DNA of 64,000 bases from Pontibacter aydingkolensis. Lineage in GTDB: Bacteria; Bacteroidota; Bacteroidia; Cytophagales; Hymenobacteraceae. Below are positions 54,417 to 63,902 of the stretch, in pieces (position 1 is the first letter of the stretch; the number at the start of each line of letters is the position of its first letter). The DNA lies in assembly GCF_019443125.1 (NCBI RefSeq), contig NZ_JAHYXK010000001.1, positions 124,001 through 188,000 of the forward strand. The letters run 5' to 3'. The notes below the pieces were generated by a model. That model saw only the letters and a program-made list of their open reading frames with translations, did not search any database and was not told where the DNA came from. The position numbers and the translations under genes are program-made.

Positions 54417-55493
54417 ATGGATAAGAACACATACGTGGTGATAATGGCCGGCGGCATCGGAAGCCGTTTCTGGCCGTTCAGCCGTACCAACTACCCAAAG
54501 CAGTTTCATGATGTGCTGGGTATAGGCGAAAGCATGCTGCAAATGACAGCAAAACGTTTCCAGGATATCTGCCCGCCTGAAAACGTATACGTGGTAACCA
54601 ACAAAGACTACAAGGACCTGGTAAAGCAACAGCTGCCTCAGCTAAGCGATAACCAGATTCTTCTGGAGCCAATCGGACGCAACACAGCCCCTTGTATTGC
54701 TTATGCCTCCTATAAAATTGCACAGATCAATCCTAATGCTAACCTTGTGGTAACACCAGCTGACCATGTGGTACTAAAGCAAGAGGTATTTACCAGTGTA
54801 ATTAAGGAGGCTGTAGCAGCCGCCGACAAAGACGACGTACTGATAACCCTGGGCATTACACCAAGCAGACCTGATACTGGTTACGGCTATATTCAGTACA
54901 TCAGCGACGATACCCAAAGTATAAAAAAGGTTAAAACCTTTACTGAAAAGCCAAACCTTGAGCTTGCCGAGATGTTCCTTAACAGCGGCGATTTTGTGTG
55001 GAACTCGGGTATTTTTATCTGGAACGTAAAAAGTATTCTAAGCGCCTTCAAGCAACAGTTACCAGAGATCACAGAGATTTTTGAGGAAGGTGCAAGTATT
55101 CTTAATACACCTGAAGAGCAGAACTTTATTACCAGGGCCTACTCGCAATGCCGCAACGTATCTATCGACTATGGCATTATGGAGAAGGTAGACAATGTGT
55201 TTGTACTACTGGCAGATATCGGCTGGTCTGACTTAGGCACCTGGAACTCGCTTTACACGATCAACGACAAAGACAGCAACGGTAACGTAGTTGATGGCGA
55301 TGTGCTGCTTTATGATACTAAAGACTGTATCATCAAAACTCCCAAAGAGCGTTTGGTTGTGCTCCAGGGACTGGACGATTATATTGTAGCCGAGTATGAT
55401 AATGTGCTCATGATCTGCAAAAAATCTGAAGAACAGAAAGTGAAAGAATTCATGGCTGATGCCAAGTCTAAAAAAGGTGTCGACTTTATTTAG
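54417..55493 (+). CDS. manC: Mannose-1-phosphate guanylyltransferase
   Basis: The protein has 358 aa, the short single-domain form without the isomerase half. The nucleotidyltransferase signature is VVIMAGGIGSRFWPFSRTN (8-26). NYPKQF follows, then EPIGRNTAPC, TPADHV and FTEKP. It makes GDP-mannose for surface polysaccharides. It follows kdsD by 5 bp in an operon joining two sugar-nucleotide steps. Confidence 0.93.
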   Translation: MDKNTYVVIMAGGIGSRFWPFSRTNYPKQFHDVLGIGESMLQMTAKRFQDICPPENVYVVTNKDYKDLVKQQLPQLSDNQILLEPIGRNTAPCIAYASYKIAQINPNANLVVTPADHVVLKQEVFTSVIKEAVAAADKDDVLITLGITPSRPDTGYGYIQYISDDTQSIKKVKTFTEKPNLELAEMFLNSGDFVWNSGIFIWNVKSILSAFKQQLPEITEIFEEGASILNTPEEQNFITRAYSQCRNVSIDYGIMEKVDNVFVLLADIGWSDLGTWNSLYTINDKDSNGNVVDGDVLLYDTKDCIIKTPKERLVVLQGLDDYIVAEYDNVLMICKKSEEQKVKEFMADAKSKKGVDFI

Positions 55494-55513
55494 ACACATC
55501 AAAGTATAGCTAC

Positions 55514-55552
55514 AAAAATCCCGGAAGTATAAAGTATACTTCCGGGATTTTT
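55514..55552 (+). terminator. Terminator of kdsD-manC with AAGTATA at the loop
   Basis: A perfect 18-bp stem (55514-55531 with 55535-55552) around a 3-base loop. The top of the stem is GGAAGTATA/TATACTTCC. Confidence 0.8.
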
Positions 55553-55597
55553 GCTTTTACTAATGTGACTGGTTGTTGGTTATTCATTATTGGTGAT

Positions 55598-55806
55598 TGT
55601 AGAGACGCCATATTTTGCGTCTTGTTGCCATAGTAACAGACCTTTCCTGGCGCAAGTCTTTAGCGCAGCGGTGACTTGTGACTTTGCATAATTGGAAGTC
55701 TTCAGACTTCCGTGAGCCATACTTTTATACTTGTAGTTAACTTCATTGCGAACTTTGAAATCCGCTGCCTTGTAGCAAACAAGACGCAAAATATGGCGTC
55801 TCTACA
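55598..55806. repeat. MITE-like element of the TGTAGAGACGC family, complete copy (209 bp)
   Basis: The ends 55598-55626 and 55778-55806 are perfect 29-bp inverted repeats (outer sequence TGTAGAGACGCCATATTTTG). The 151-bp interior has a perfect palindrome, GGAAGTCT-TC-AGACTTCC, at 55694-55711, and no coding frame. Relatives are at 19460-19622 and 32822-32975. Outside it lie GGTTGTTGGTTATTCATTAT (left) and AACAAATAACCAACAACG (right), opposed word tracts. No clear target-site duplication is seen. Confidence 0.85.
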
Positions 55807-55878
55807 TTTCGAAAAACGAACAACAAATAACCAACAACGAACAACGGTATTGCGGCTCTACATTCAGCTTCTTAAAAA

Positions 55879-55923
55879 AGCAAAAGGCGCAGCTGCTAAC
55901 GTATAGCGGCTGCGCCTTTTGCT
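55879..55923 (-). terminator. Terminator of rlmB
   Basis: A 19-bp stem with one G-T pair (55879-55897 with 55905-55923). On the minus strand a T run follows (A run at 55874-55879). It is 18 bp past the rlmB stop. Confidence 0.75.
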
Positions 55924-55941
55924 GTATTGTCAAGTATAAAC

Positions 55942-56787
55942 TTATCTTGGTTCCAGGCTTCCAAGGCTGGAGTATCCGCTTTCGCGCAGGCGCTGGCTCA
56001 TGGCTTCGTAAAGTATAATGCCTGTTGCCACCGACACGTTCAGAGAACCAATCTGGCCCATCAGCGGAATACGCAGGCGCACATCGGCACGCTTCAGGTA
56101 CTCTGGCGAAATACCATCTTCCTCGCTACCCATGATAATAGCCGTAGGCCCTGAGAAGTCAACAGCAAAATCGGTGATCATGTGTTCTGTTTTCTCAGTA
56201 CAGGCCACGATCTGTATGCCGTAGTCTTTCAGGTAATCAATGGTATCTTTCAGGTTCGGCTCACGGCAAACAGGCACCAGATTTAAAGCGCCGGCAGATG
56301 TTTTCATGGCATCGGCATTTACCTGAGCACCACCCCTGCTTGGAATGATGATCGCATCAACGCCCATACATTCAGCATTACGGGCAATAGAACCAAAGTT
56401 ACGCACATCGGTTACCCTGTCAAGTATAAGCAGCAGTGGGGTTTTACCTTTCTCGAATAAAGACGTCACGATCTCATCAAGTGGCAGGTAAGTTATCGGT
56501 GATATAAGAGCAACTGCTCCCTGGTGGTTTTTGCGGGTTAGCTTATTTAGTTTTTCGAGAGGCACAGATGCTACCGGCACGTCAAACTTTTTGGCCTCGG
56601 CCATAATCTCGTCTGTGGTCGGGTTTTTTGTACCGCGCAGCAGGAAAATCTTCTCCAGTGTTTTCCCGGCCAGCATTGCCTCCAAAATAGGGCGCGACCC
56701 GAAAATCATCTCTAGTTTATCTTCCTTTGGTGTTCTGGGGCCTCCATAGCGGTTGCCTACATGTTGTCTGTTATTCCTGCTCTCCAT
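55942..56787 (-). CDS. rlmB: 23S rRNA (guanosine-2'-O)-methyltransferase, TrmH/RlmB family
   Basis: The protein has 281 aa from the ATG at 56787 (MESRNNRQHVGNRYGG); a TTG lies 21 bp upstream. Order: a basic tail, the SpoU substrate-binding domain (MIFGSRPILEAMLAGK), then the knotted SPOUT domain with the three motifs RNFGSIARNAECMGVDAII, AIIMGSEEDGISPEY and IPLMGQIGSLNVSVATGI. It probably methylates G2251 of 23S rRNA. Its start overlaps the end of the GWxTD gene by 31 bp. Confidence 0.9.
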   Translation of the reverse strand: MESRNNRQHVGNRYGGPRTPKEDKLEMIFGSRPILEAMLAGKTLEKIFLLRGTKNPTTDEIMAEAKKFDVPVASVPLEKLNKLTRKNHQGAVALISPITYLPLDEIVTSLFEKGKTPLLLILDRVTDVRNFGSIARNAECMGVDAIIIPSRGGAQVNADAMKTSAGALNLVPVCREPNLKDTIDYLKDYGIQIVACTEKTEHMITDFAVDFSGPTAIIMGSEEDGISPEYLKRADVRLRIPLMGQIGSLNVSVATGIILYEAMSQRLRESGYSSLGSLEPR

Positions 56788-57995
56788 TTTGCTACTGTGC
56801 TGTACCAACTCTCCTCGTACTCGCGGCGCCGTACCAGCTCATAATGATTTTCGGTAAAGTTATCCCCTTTTTTATTAAAAACGAACTTAATATAAGGACT
56901 CGCCTCTGCCTCGCGGTAAATCCATGTTTCAGTGTTGCCAGTCTGGCTCACGGTGCTGGGCCTTCCGAATATAATATAGATCATACCCCTGTCTGAAGCC
57001 CAGCCTGGTTTATGGCAGGTAAAAAGTTTATTGGCTCTCTCTACCCGGCTATAGTATGCTCGGATTAGTTCTCTGGCTGTTGCCCTGTCGCCACCAACTT
57101 TAAGCCAGAAGTTATCTACAGCCTCCTTCGTATCCGGTGCCCTGAAAAGTGCTTCCCGCTCTGCTGAGGTTGTAATATAAGTAAGTGGTTGGAGCAGTTC
57201 CTGCGCCATAGAGATTTGCGGGTATGCCCACTTTTGCACAAGTATACTTTTGGCAAAAGCAGAGGAAGGCTCAAACACATACAGGCCCTCTTTGTCAAAA
57301 CTCATGGTATCGCGATAGGCATACGATAACGTATCTACCACATTCATTACCAGATCAGGCTCTTGGCGTAAAGACATGGGTGGCAGCGCCGGTAAAACTT
57401 CTGTTTTATATGTATATACTGTTATAGGCAGGCTGCTGCTACCATACTGCCGTGCAAACACTTTCTCAGAGGTATTAATGTACTCTTCAAAAATTGGCTT
57501 ATCGTTACTGGTTTTTACCAGCAGGTAACTTTTATCAAGCATCTGGGCTTTAAGTGGTATTCTAAATCGAACTGCCATACGCTCCTGCCCAACCAAGGCC
57601 TGCCATAATCTTACATGAAGTATGTTTGGCTCTTTTATTAATTCTCCGGGCAACACAAAGGAAATGTGCAGTTGGCCTTCCACATCTGTAATTTTTCGGG
57701 GAGGTTTAACCAAAGAGTCCGCGGCCAGTACTTTGTCACGGTCAGATAATCCGGTTTTTACAAAATACTCGACTGCTGTTACAGATTGCAACACATCCAT
57801 CACTTCCTGTTGGTCCTCAAATTTCAGGAACACGTGCAGGCTGTCGTTCTCTTCGTAAAAATTATACTTGATGGCTATTTCGGGGGCAACAGGCCTCACT
57901 ACAACCGGTTGCAAACGGTTTACCTGGGGTGTACCACAGGCATACAGTATTAAAAGCAAAAGCAGCGAAGTAAGATTTAAAAGGATGCGCGTCAT
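56757..57995 (-). CDS. GWxTD domain lipoprotein
   Basis: The protein has 412 aa with lipobox ILYACG at about 16-21, so it is lipid-anchored. Residues 30-280 are beta-rich. The C-terminal GWxTD domain is in TCHKPGWASDRGMIYIIFGRPS, with Ala-Ser where the motif has x-Thr, followed by TETWIYREA. The function of the domain is unknown; it is common in Bacteroidota and related phyla. It is transcribed before rlmB with overlapping ends. Confidence 0.88.
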   Translation of the reverse strand: MTRILLNLTSLLLLLILYACGTPQVNRLQPVVVRPVAPEIAIKYNFYEENDSLHVFLKFEDQQEVMDVLQSVTAVEYFVKTGLSDRDKVLAADSLVKPPRKITDVEGQLHISFVLPGELIKEPNILHVRLWQALVGQERMAVRFRIPLKAQMLDKSYLLVKTSNDKPIFEEYINTSEKVFARQYGSSSLPITVYTYKTEVLPALPPMSLRQEPDLVMNVVDTLSYAYRDTMSFDKEGLYVFEPSSAFAKSILVQKWAYPQISMAQELLQPLTYITTSAEREALFRAPDTKEAVDNFWLKVGGDRATARELIRAYYSRVERANKLFTCHKPGWASDRGMIYIIFGRPSTVSQTGNTETWIYREAEASPYIKFVFNKKGDNFTENHYELVRRREYEESWYSTVAKWRAGITDNM

Positions 57996-58025
57996 TTACA
58001 GCAGTTTTTCTTTTTAAGCCCAAAC

Positions 58026-58066
58026 AAGAAAGCCGGGTTACTTTAGTTAAGTAACCCGGCTTTCTT
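58026..58066 (-). terminator. Terminator of the DUF2723 gene
   Basis: A perfect stem of at least 16 bp (58026-58041 with 58051-58066). It lies between the DUF2723 gene and the start of the GWxTD gene, so the two are probably separate transcripts. Confidence 0.7.
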
Positions 58067-58089
58067 TACTGCTTCTGACAGTATTTTGT

Positions 58090-61044
58090 TTAACGACGCA
58101 TACGCTGCAAGTACTGCATAAACTGTTGCTGTAGTTGCTGTGCACGGTCATCCATGCCCAATTCCTCAGCAATGCCTACCAGTTGCTGCAAAATGATCAT
58201 ATTTGTCTGAATCTCCATGTCAAACAATGCACCTTTGGTAAAGTAGTAATCCAATGCTTTTGTAGACTTCTGTACCATCGAGTCCATTATCTCTTTTGCT
58301 TTCTGCTCTTCCCCGATAGCATGGTACAACGGAATAAACTGCGGTGTGTAGTAATCGTATGGCACCGATTTCTCAGGCATTACTTCAAAGCAGTAATCCA
58401 TGATCTCTTTCGCACGGGCATCGTCTCCAGCTTCCAAATAGGCAGCCGCCAGCTTCCCAAACTTATCACGGGCATTGGCTGAGAAGCGGTAATAGTTTTC
58501 GTCGTAGAAGATATCTTCCCTGCTGAAGTTACGGAACTGGAATTTCTTCATCATGTTCTCGTACATTACCTCTTTGTTCACATAGCCCTGCGAGCCTTCG
58601 CCTGTTGTTCTAACAGGTATTACACGGTTAGCAAGACCCTCTAACTGGAAGTACTCAGACAAACCAATAAAGTCTGCACTGTTTACAGTAGTAGAGAAGT
58701 ATATCGGGCGTTCCCAGTTGTTAGTAGCCAGCAGGTCCAGAATGATCAGGTGTTTCTTCTCAAGTACAGACTTGTTGATTGTCCACTGCATACGGTCCAC
58801 TATTTCCGCTTTTTTCTCATCTGGCACAATATCCATAGCCTTAACCTTGGCTTTGTCTACAGATAAGGAGAAGTTTTTGGTTGGGAAGGTTAGCAGCGTA
58901 GTGCCGGCGCCATACTGTACTTGCAGGGCCGGGTGATTTTGCTTAACCAGATCGATGTACTGTTTTAGATCTATACCTGCAGCAACCTGAGATCGCTCCA
59001 CATAAGGCAGGTAATCGTTTGTGCCCTGTCTGTAATTCTCATTCTCCAGCGTAAGTGGCCACGGCTCCGATTTGTAAGCGCGGCGTTTCATCTGATCAAT
59101 ATACCAGTCGGTGTTCAAGTAGCTTAAAACGGCCACGCGTACATCTGTTCTGTATCCTTCCACTTCCTGTACATACCATAACGGGAACGTATCGTTATCG
59201 CCGTTTGTAAAAAGTATGGCATTAGGGGCACAGGAATCGAGCAGGTTCTTGGCAGAATCCACAGACTGATAGCGATCAGAGCGGTCATGGTCGTCCCAGC
59301 CTTCTGCAGCCATTACGCCTGGCACCAGTAAACCTATAACTGTAGCTATTCCGGCGGCGGCCTGGTTATTTTTTACGCCTTTGCGCACCAGCTCTGCCAG
59401 CCCCATTACACCCAAGCCTATCCAGATACTGAATGCATAGAACGAGCCTGCAAAAGTATAGTCACGCTCACGCGGCTCTACTGGTGGCTGGTTTAAGTAT
59501 AAAGCAATAGCAATACCGGTAAAGAAGAACAGCAATCCAATTACAAACGCGTTACGCTCATCTTTGCGTACCTGGTAAATAAGGCCAAGTATACCGATCA
59601 ACAATGGTAGCAGGTAAAAGCAATTACGGGCTTCGCTTTCGAGTACGCGCTCCGGGGCGTTCGGGTCTGCTTTGCCAAACCACAGTACCCCGGCATTTTG
59701 CACATCACTCTCGCGGCCTGCAAAGTTCCACAGGAAATAACGCCAGTACATATGCCCTAACTGGTAATTAAACAGGAAGCTGAGGTTTTGCCCAAATGTA
59801 GGTGCTTGTCCTTCGCGCAGATCAACCCATTTCCTGTATTCATCCAGGTGCTGTGGGTTATCGCTGTAGATACGTGGCAGCAATGTTTTGTCTTTGCTGT
59901 CGTAAATAGGCTCTACACCGCCTTTGGTTTCAATATATTTATCCTTGCCTTTTACATAGCGTGGTCCTTTTTCCTTTTGGTCTACAGGCTGTGCGTTGTA
60001 CTGTGGTCCGTAAAGCAAAGGTCTGTCTCCGTACTGCTCACGTTTTAAGTATGATACAAATGTCAGGATATCGTCCGGGTCGTTCTCATCAATAGTTGGG
60101 TTGTAAGATGATCGGATAGGGATGATCATGTAAGAAGAATAGCCTATCAATACAAACACAAAGCAAAGCAGCGCAGTATTTAGTATGCGGTTATTGTGCT
60201 TGATTGAGTAGCGTAAACCGATCACAATAGCAGTGATAAGCAAAATAAGGAATACAATCAGGCCTGAGCTAAATGGCAATCCAAGACTATTTACAAAGAA
60301 AACCTCAAACCAGCCTGCCACAGACGGCAACCCTGGAATAACTCCCCAAAGTATAGCCACTACAATAACAGCGCTGATCGCAAATGCAACAACACCACCT
60401 ATAAGGGTTGGCTTGTACAACCTGAAGTAATAAATAAATGCCAGGGCAGGTATTGTTACCAGGTTAAGAAGGTGCGCACCTATCGATAAACCAACCAGGT
60501 AAGCAATCAGAACAAGCCATTTATCAGAGTGTGCCTCCCCTACTTTTGCCTCCCAGCGCAATATTGCCCAGAAAACTATAGCCGTAAAGAAAGACGACAT
60601 GGCGTATACTTCGGCCTCTACCGCCGAGAACCAGGCCGAGTCGGAGAAAGTATAAGCCAGGGCACCTACCGCACCGCTACCCATAATCAGCAGCACATTG
60701 CCACGTGTAGGCTCTGCTCCCTCTTTTACCATTAGCTTGCGGGCAAGTATGGTGATGGTCCAGAACAGGAACAACACCGTGAAAGAACTACAAAGCGCTG
60801 AAAGCAGGTTTACCCACCAGGCAACCTGGGTGACATCGCTGGCAAACATAGAGAACATGCGCCCTACCAGCAGGTAGAACGGGGCTCCCGGAGGATGTGG
60901 AACCAGCAGTTTATACGAACAGGCAATAAACTCTCCTGCATCCCAGAAGCTGGCTGTAGGCTCCAGCGTTAGCACATATACAGTGGTCGCTATAAGAAAC
61001 ACGACCCACCCCACGAGGTTATTTATCTTACGATAATCCGTCAT
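58090..61044 (-). CDS. DUF2723 polytopic membrane protein (predicted glycosyltransferase)
   Basis: The protein has 984 aa. About eleven membrane helices lie in the first 560 residues, then a periplasmic domain and TPR-like helices to the end. The start WVVFLIATTVYVLTLEPTAS, with WDAGEFIACSYKLLVPHPPG carrying the Asp-Glu motif, is the DUF2723 signature. The family includes human TMEM260, reported as an O-mannosyltransferase, so a polyprenol-sugar-dependent protein O-glycosylation role is likely. Bacteroidota have general O-glycosylation of exported proteins. The donor and target here are unknown. Confidence 0.88.
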   Translation of the reverse strand: MTDYRKINNLVGWVVFLIATTVYVLTLEPTASFWDAGEFIACSYKLLVPHPPGAPFYLLVGRMFSMFASDVTQVAWWVNLLSALCSSFTVLFLFWTITILARKLMVKEGAEPTRGNVLLIMGSGAVGALAYTFSDSAWFSAVEAEVYAMSSFFTAIVFWAILRWEAKVGEAHSDKWLVLIAYLVGLSIGAHLLNLVTIPALAFIYYFRLYKPTLIGGVVAFAISAVIVVAILWGVIPGLPSVAGWFEVFFVNSLGLPFSSGLIVFLILLITAIVIGLRYSIKHNNRILNTALLCFVFVLIGYSSYMIIPIRSSYNPTIDENDPDDILTFVSYLKREQYGDRPLLYGPQYNAQPVDQKEKGPRYVKGKDKYIETKGGVEPIYDSKDKTLLPRIYSDNPQHLDEYRKWVDLREGQAPTFGQNLSFLFNYQLGHMYWRYFLWNFAGRESDVQNAGVLWFGKADPNAPERVLESEARNCFYLLPLLIGILGLIYQVRKDERNAFVIGLLFFFTGIAIALYLNQPPVEPRERDYTFAGSFYAFSIWIGLGVMGLAELVRKGVKNNQAAAGIATVIGLLVPGVMAAEGWDDHDRSDRYQSVDSAKNLLDSCAPNAILFTNGDNDTFPLWYVQEVEGYRTDVRVAVLSYLNTDWYIDQMKRRAYKSEPWPLTLENENYRQGTNDYLPYVERSQVAAGIDLKQYIDLVKQNHPALQVQYGAGTTLLTFPTKNFSLSVDKAKVKAMDIVPDEKKAEIVDRMQWTINKSVLEKKHLIILDLLATNNWERPIYFSTTVNSADFIGLSEYFQLEGLANRVIPVRTTGEGSQGYVNKEVMYENMMKKFQFRNFSREDIFYDENYYRFSANARDKFGKLAAAYLEAGDDARAKEIMDYCFEVMPEKSVPYDYYTPQFIPLYHAIGEEQKAKEIMDSMVQKSTKALDYYFTKGALFDMEIQTNMIILQQLVGIAEELGMDDRAQQLQQQFMQYLQRMRR

Positions 61045-61110
61045 AGCTTTTTTGATTGAGCCCCGAAAATAATAAATAAAACGAAGGGACTATGCAATTT
61101 TAAGGGTTAG

Positions 61111-61150
61111 TAATAAAAAAAGCCGGCCTGCTGGCCGGCTTTTTTTATTA
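61111..61150 (-). terminator. Terminator of the 61169-61783 gene
   Basis: A perfect 18-bp stem (61111-61128 with 61133-61150) with loop TGCT and A/T-rich ends on both sides. It is 18 bp past the stop. Confidence 0.8.
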
Positions 61151-61168
61151 AGGGAAGCCTTATTTAAG

Positions 61169-61783
61169 TTATTTCTGAAGCACAAGGCGCTTAGTTTCAA
61201 CTGTTTTATCGTTTACCAGGAGGCTATAAAAATAAATTCCTGACGGCAGGCTTGTCATGTTCAATTCCACTTCCATTTTCTCAGCTGGCACCAGCTCGTG
61301 TACACTCAGCACCTTACCGATAGTGTTAGAAATACGGATCTTATAGTTCTCATGCCCACCAGGAAGGTTAAGCGAGAGCCTTGTTATACCTCTGGACGGA
61401 TTTGGATATGCATTAATTGAAGGCAGCTGCTTAATACTGCGCGCAGGTGCAACAGAAGCAAACGACGCAAGACTTACGTTGGCAAACATAGTTTTTGTAC
61501 TGCGCTTCTCCACCACATGAAACTCCTTACTAATAGCCGAAGCATATAACGAGGAACAGGCGTGCTCTTCTTCGCTGCGCACAAAAGCAGGTCGCGCATT
61601 CTGTGCCGACACGCTTAACTGAGAGCCTTTATCCTGAACTAACTTCCAGGTAGTAGTGCCACCTTTGTATGTTGGCGATTCGCCGTCAGCAGCTGTCAGG
61701 CTGTTGTTTGCATTGGCTGCAAAACCCAGCAGGTGTGAGCTGATTAGGGTGGTTATAAAAAACAGTTTAGTAAAATTCTTCAT
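61169..61783 (-). CDS. Exported protein with a T9SS type A sorting domain
   Basis: The protein has 204 aa. A signal peptide covers 1-22 (ending FAANA). The middle is unrecognised and low in complexity. The C-terminal domain (about 125-204) begins INAYPNPSRGITRLSLNLPG and ends SGIYFYSLLVNDKTVETKRL plus VLQK, the type A sorting signal of the type IX secretion system. It is likely moved across the outer membrane and anchored or released. A single Cys lies at about 76. Confidence 0.9.
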   Translation of the reverse strand: MKNFTKLFFITTLISSHLLGFAANANNSLTAADGESPTYKGGTTTWKLVQDKGSQLSVSAQNARPAFVRSEEEHACSSLYASAISKEFHVVEKRSTKTMFANVSLASFASVAPARSIKQLPSINAYPNPSRGITRLSLNLPGGHENYKIRISNTIGKVLSVHELVPAEKMEVELNMTSLPSGIYFYSLLVNDKTVETKRLVLQK

Positions 61784-62272
61784 AAGGGTACGTCTCGGGT
61801 TAGATTTATAGTCTACTCTGACATTAAACCAAAGATAGTTTAAAAAGCCAGAACTCTAAATATTATTTTTAAAATATTTGGCCAGTGGAAGTTACAAATA
61901 GCTATCTCCCGCCATCTCACCAATTCTCAAAAATGATGCCTGTTTAGGCAAAAGAGTTGCATCTGATATATGCACAATTTCCTGCCTACGACTTCAAATG
62001 CATCAAGTTAATATAACTTTAACAATCTAAAACCTCCCCAACACAACCAATCAAACACATGCAAAAGTGCAATTTAAGTCACCAACTTCAACAACTACAC
62101 CATTTAGATAAACAGCAATTAGACAAAATCAAAGGCTTTATATCAATTATACTTTGTAAAGAATCTAATTGCACTCTACCAAATGCACTAGGTTTTATGC
62201 AACTAGCACAAACACACCTCGTTAAACTAAACATTAAACAATATCTAGATTACTTTATTGAGAGAAATTTAC
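61784..62272. other. AT-rich intergenic gap between divergent T9SS cargo genes
   Basis: These 489 bp hold no convincing gene. An open frame of 84 codons from 62059 overlaps the next gene start by 41 bp and looks like unconstrained AT-rich sequence. No clean TTTG-N19-TAnnTTTG pair was found, but both genes must be transcribed from here. A TATACTT word lies at about 62149. Confidence 0.5.
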
Positions 62273-63787
62273 ATGAAACGACATATATTATTATTCGCCC
62301 TGATCCTTTTTAGCTTACATAACCTTCGTGCACAAGGTACATGCATACAAACCGACGCCTGCTTCGAGTACAAGCTACTAGGAGCCACCCGGTTTAATGA
62401 CGAAACAGTTAAGCTGATGTACACCGTCAAAATTCTATGCGGGAACAAGCTTGACTACATCGCATTTGAGCTTCCTGAAGGGTCTAAAGCTGCGACGCCA
62501 GCAAATGTATTGCAGCAAAACAACGACTACGTTGTACGAAACGGAAAGACCAGCAACCAAGGCCAGAACCAGATTGACACCGAGTTTAACGCTCTACAGT
62601 TCAATGCCAAAAACACGGCTGCGATAAATAACGGCCAGGAAGACCTTTTTGAATTTTACCTGACCAACGAAGATTATAACACCCTTGCAGCGACAGGCAT
62701 GCGCGTGCAGACAAAAACCAGCAACGGCACAATAGGCCAGGTAATGTTTGACCTGAATGCCTGTGCCACTGTACCTGCACCCGGCCAGGACCCTAACACA
62801 AGATGCGAACTTGACCTGGGAGAAGCCACCTTCAGCTTTATAGATGCAATCAGTTTCCCCGATGGCAATACGACTGTCAGGTTTCTGGTGAAGAACAATA
62901 CTGCAACTGATTTAACACAACTACTGATCGAAACACCAAATACATCAGCGCCTATCGCTGTTTCATCAGGCAATAATGGCAGCGCCTACAAAGCTAAGTA
63001 TAACTACAGCACAACAATAGACCAGGATGCTAACCTGATCACCTTTAACAGCCAGAACACAAAGGGCTACGCCAATGGCAGGACAGACATTTTCGCCATC
63101 ATAGTACCTACTACCGCTTATGAAACAGATCCTTTTTTCCAGATTACCCTTTTTGCCGGCAACACTGTGGTGAGCACAGGCTTTAACACTCAGACCTGCA
63201 AAGACACTCCTATTAATCCACTAGCTGTGGAACTGATCTCGTTTGAAGGCATTTCCACAAAAAGTGGCATAGAACTTAATTGGAGCACAGCATCAGAAAC
63301 AGACAATGCCGGATTCGAAGTGGAGCGTAGCCAGGACGGAAAGTCATTCGATAAAATCGAAACGGTTGCAGGGGCAGGTAACTCTACGGTTAAGGTAAGC
63401 TATACTTTTACCGATGCGACCGCCGGGAAAGGCACTCATTATTACCGCCTGAAGCAAACAGACCATAGCGGCGCCTTTGAGTATAGCAGCCTGATAGCAG
63501 TTACTCAGACACAGTCCATAACAACTGACAACCTGTCTGTTTACCCCAATCCTGCCACCGGAAACTACTTTACGGTTGGACTAAAAAACAACGTAGCCAG
63601 CCAAAGCACTACTGCACTGCAAATAATGGATACAAACGGACATGTAGTTTATAACCAACAGGTAGCCAGCGGCACTCAACAAATGGACCTGTCGCTTTCA
63701 GAGCTAAAGCTGCCGGGCGGGATTTACCTTGTTAAGTTACACTATGGCTCACAAACAGAAACAAAGAAACTGATTATACCCCGATAA
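62273..63787 (+). CDS. Exported protein with a T9SS type A sorting domain
   Basis: The protein has 504 aa from the ATG at 62273 (MKRHILLFALILFSLHNLRA); an in-frame TTG at 62258 is less likely. The mature part has Cys-containing beta-sandwich regions (CIQTDACFEYKLLG, later CELDLGEATFSFID). They look like two copies of one domain of about 150 residues. A fibronectin-like segment follows (VELISFEGISTKSGIELNWS, then GTHYYRLKQTDHSGAFEYSS), and a type A sorting domain from SVYPNPATGN to KKLIIPR. It is a surface or secreted protein. The repeated domain is unrecognised. Confidence 0.9.
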   Translation: MKRHILLFALILFSLHNLRAQGTCIQTDACFEYKLLGATRFNDETVKLMYTVKILCGNKLDYIAFELPEGSKAATPANVLQQNNDYVVRNGKTSNQGQNQIDTEFNALQFNAKNTAAINNGQEDLFEFYLTNEDYNTLAATGMRVQTKTSNGTIGQVMFDLNACATVPAPGQDPNTRCELDLGEATFSFIDAISFPDGNTTVRFLVKNNTATDLTQLLIETPNTSAPIAVSSGNNGSAYKAKYNYSTTIDQDANLITFNSQNTKGYANGRTDIFAIIVPTTAYETDPFFQITLFAGNTVVSTGFNTQTCKDTPINPLAVELISFEGISTKSGIELNWSTASETDNAGFEVERSQDGKSFDKIETVAGAGNSTVKVSYTFTDATAGKGTHYYRLKQTDHSGAFEYSSLIAVTQTQSITTDNLSVYPNPATGNYFTVGLKNNVASQSTTALQIMDTNGHVVYNQQVASGTQQMDLSLSELKLPGGIYLVKLHYGSQTETKKLIIPR

Positions 63788-63802
63788 AATCACCCTTAAC
63801 TA

Positions 63803-63838
63803 AATAAGCGGGAGTGCACTATCAAACTTCCGCTTATT
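63803..63838 (+). terminator. Terminator after the T9SS cargo gene
   Basis: A 9-bp stem (63803-63811 with 63830-63838), 15 bp past the stop, followed by CTTCTT. The T run is weak. Confidence 0.45.
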
Positions 63839-63902
63839 CTTCTTAAGAAACGAAACAATAAGGGATATAACCAGTTCATATTAATATACATACGCCACTT
63901 TT

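Noticed and set aside
62059..62313. 84-codon plus-strand frame before the T9SS cargo gene
   Set aside because: It is AT-rich, overlaps a gene with a clear signal peptide, and shows no domain or start signal.
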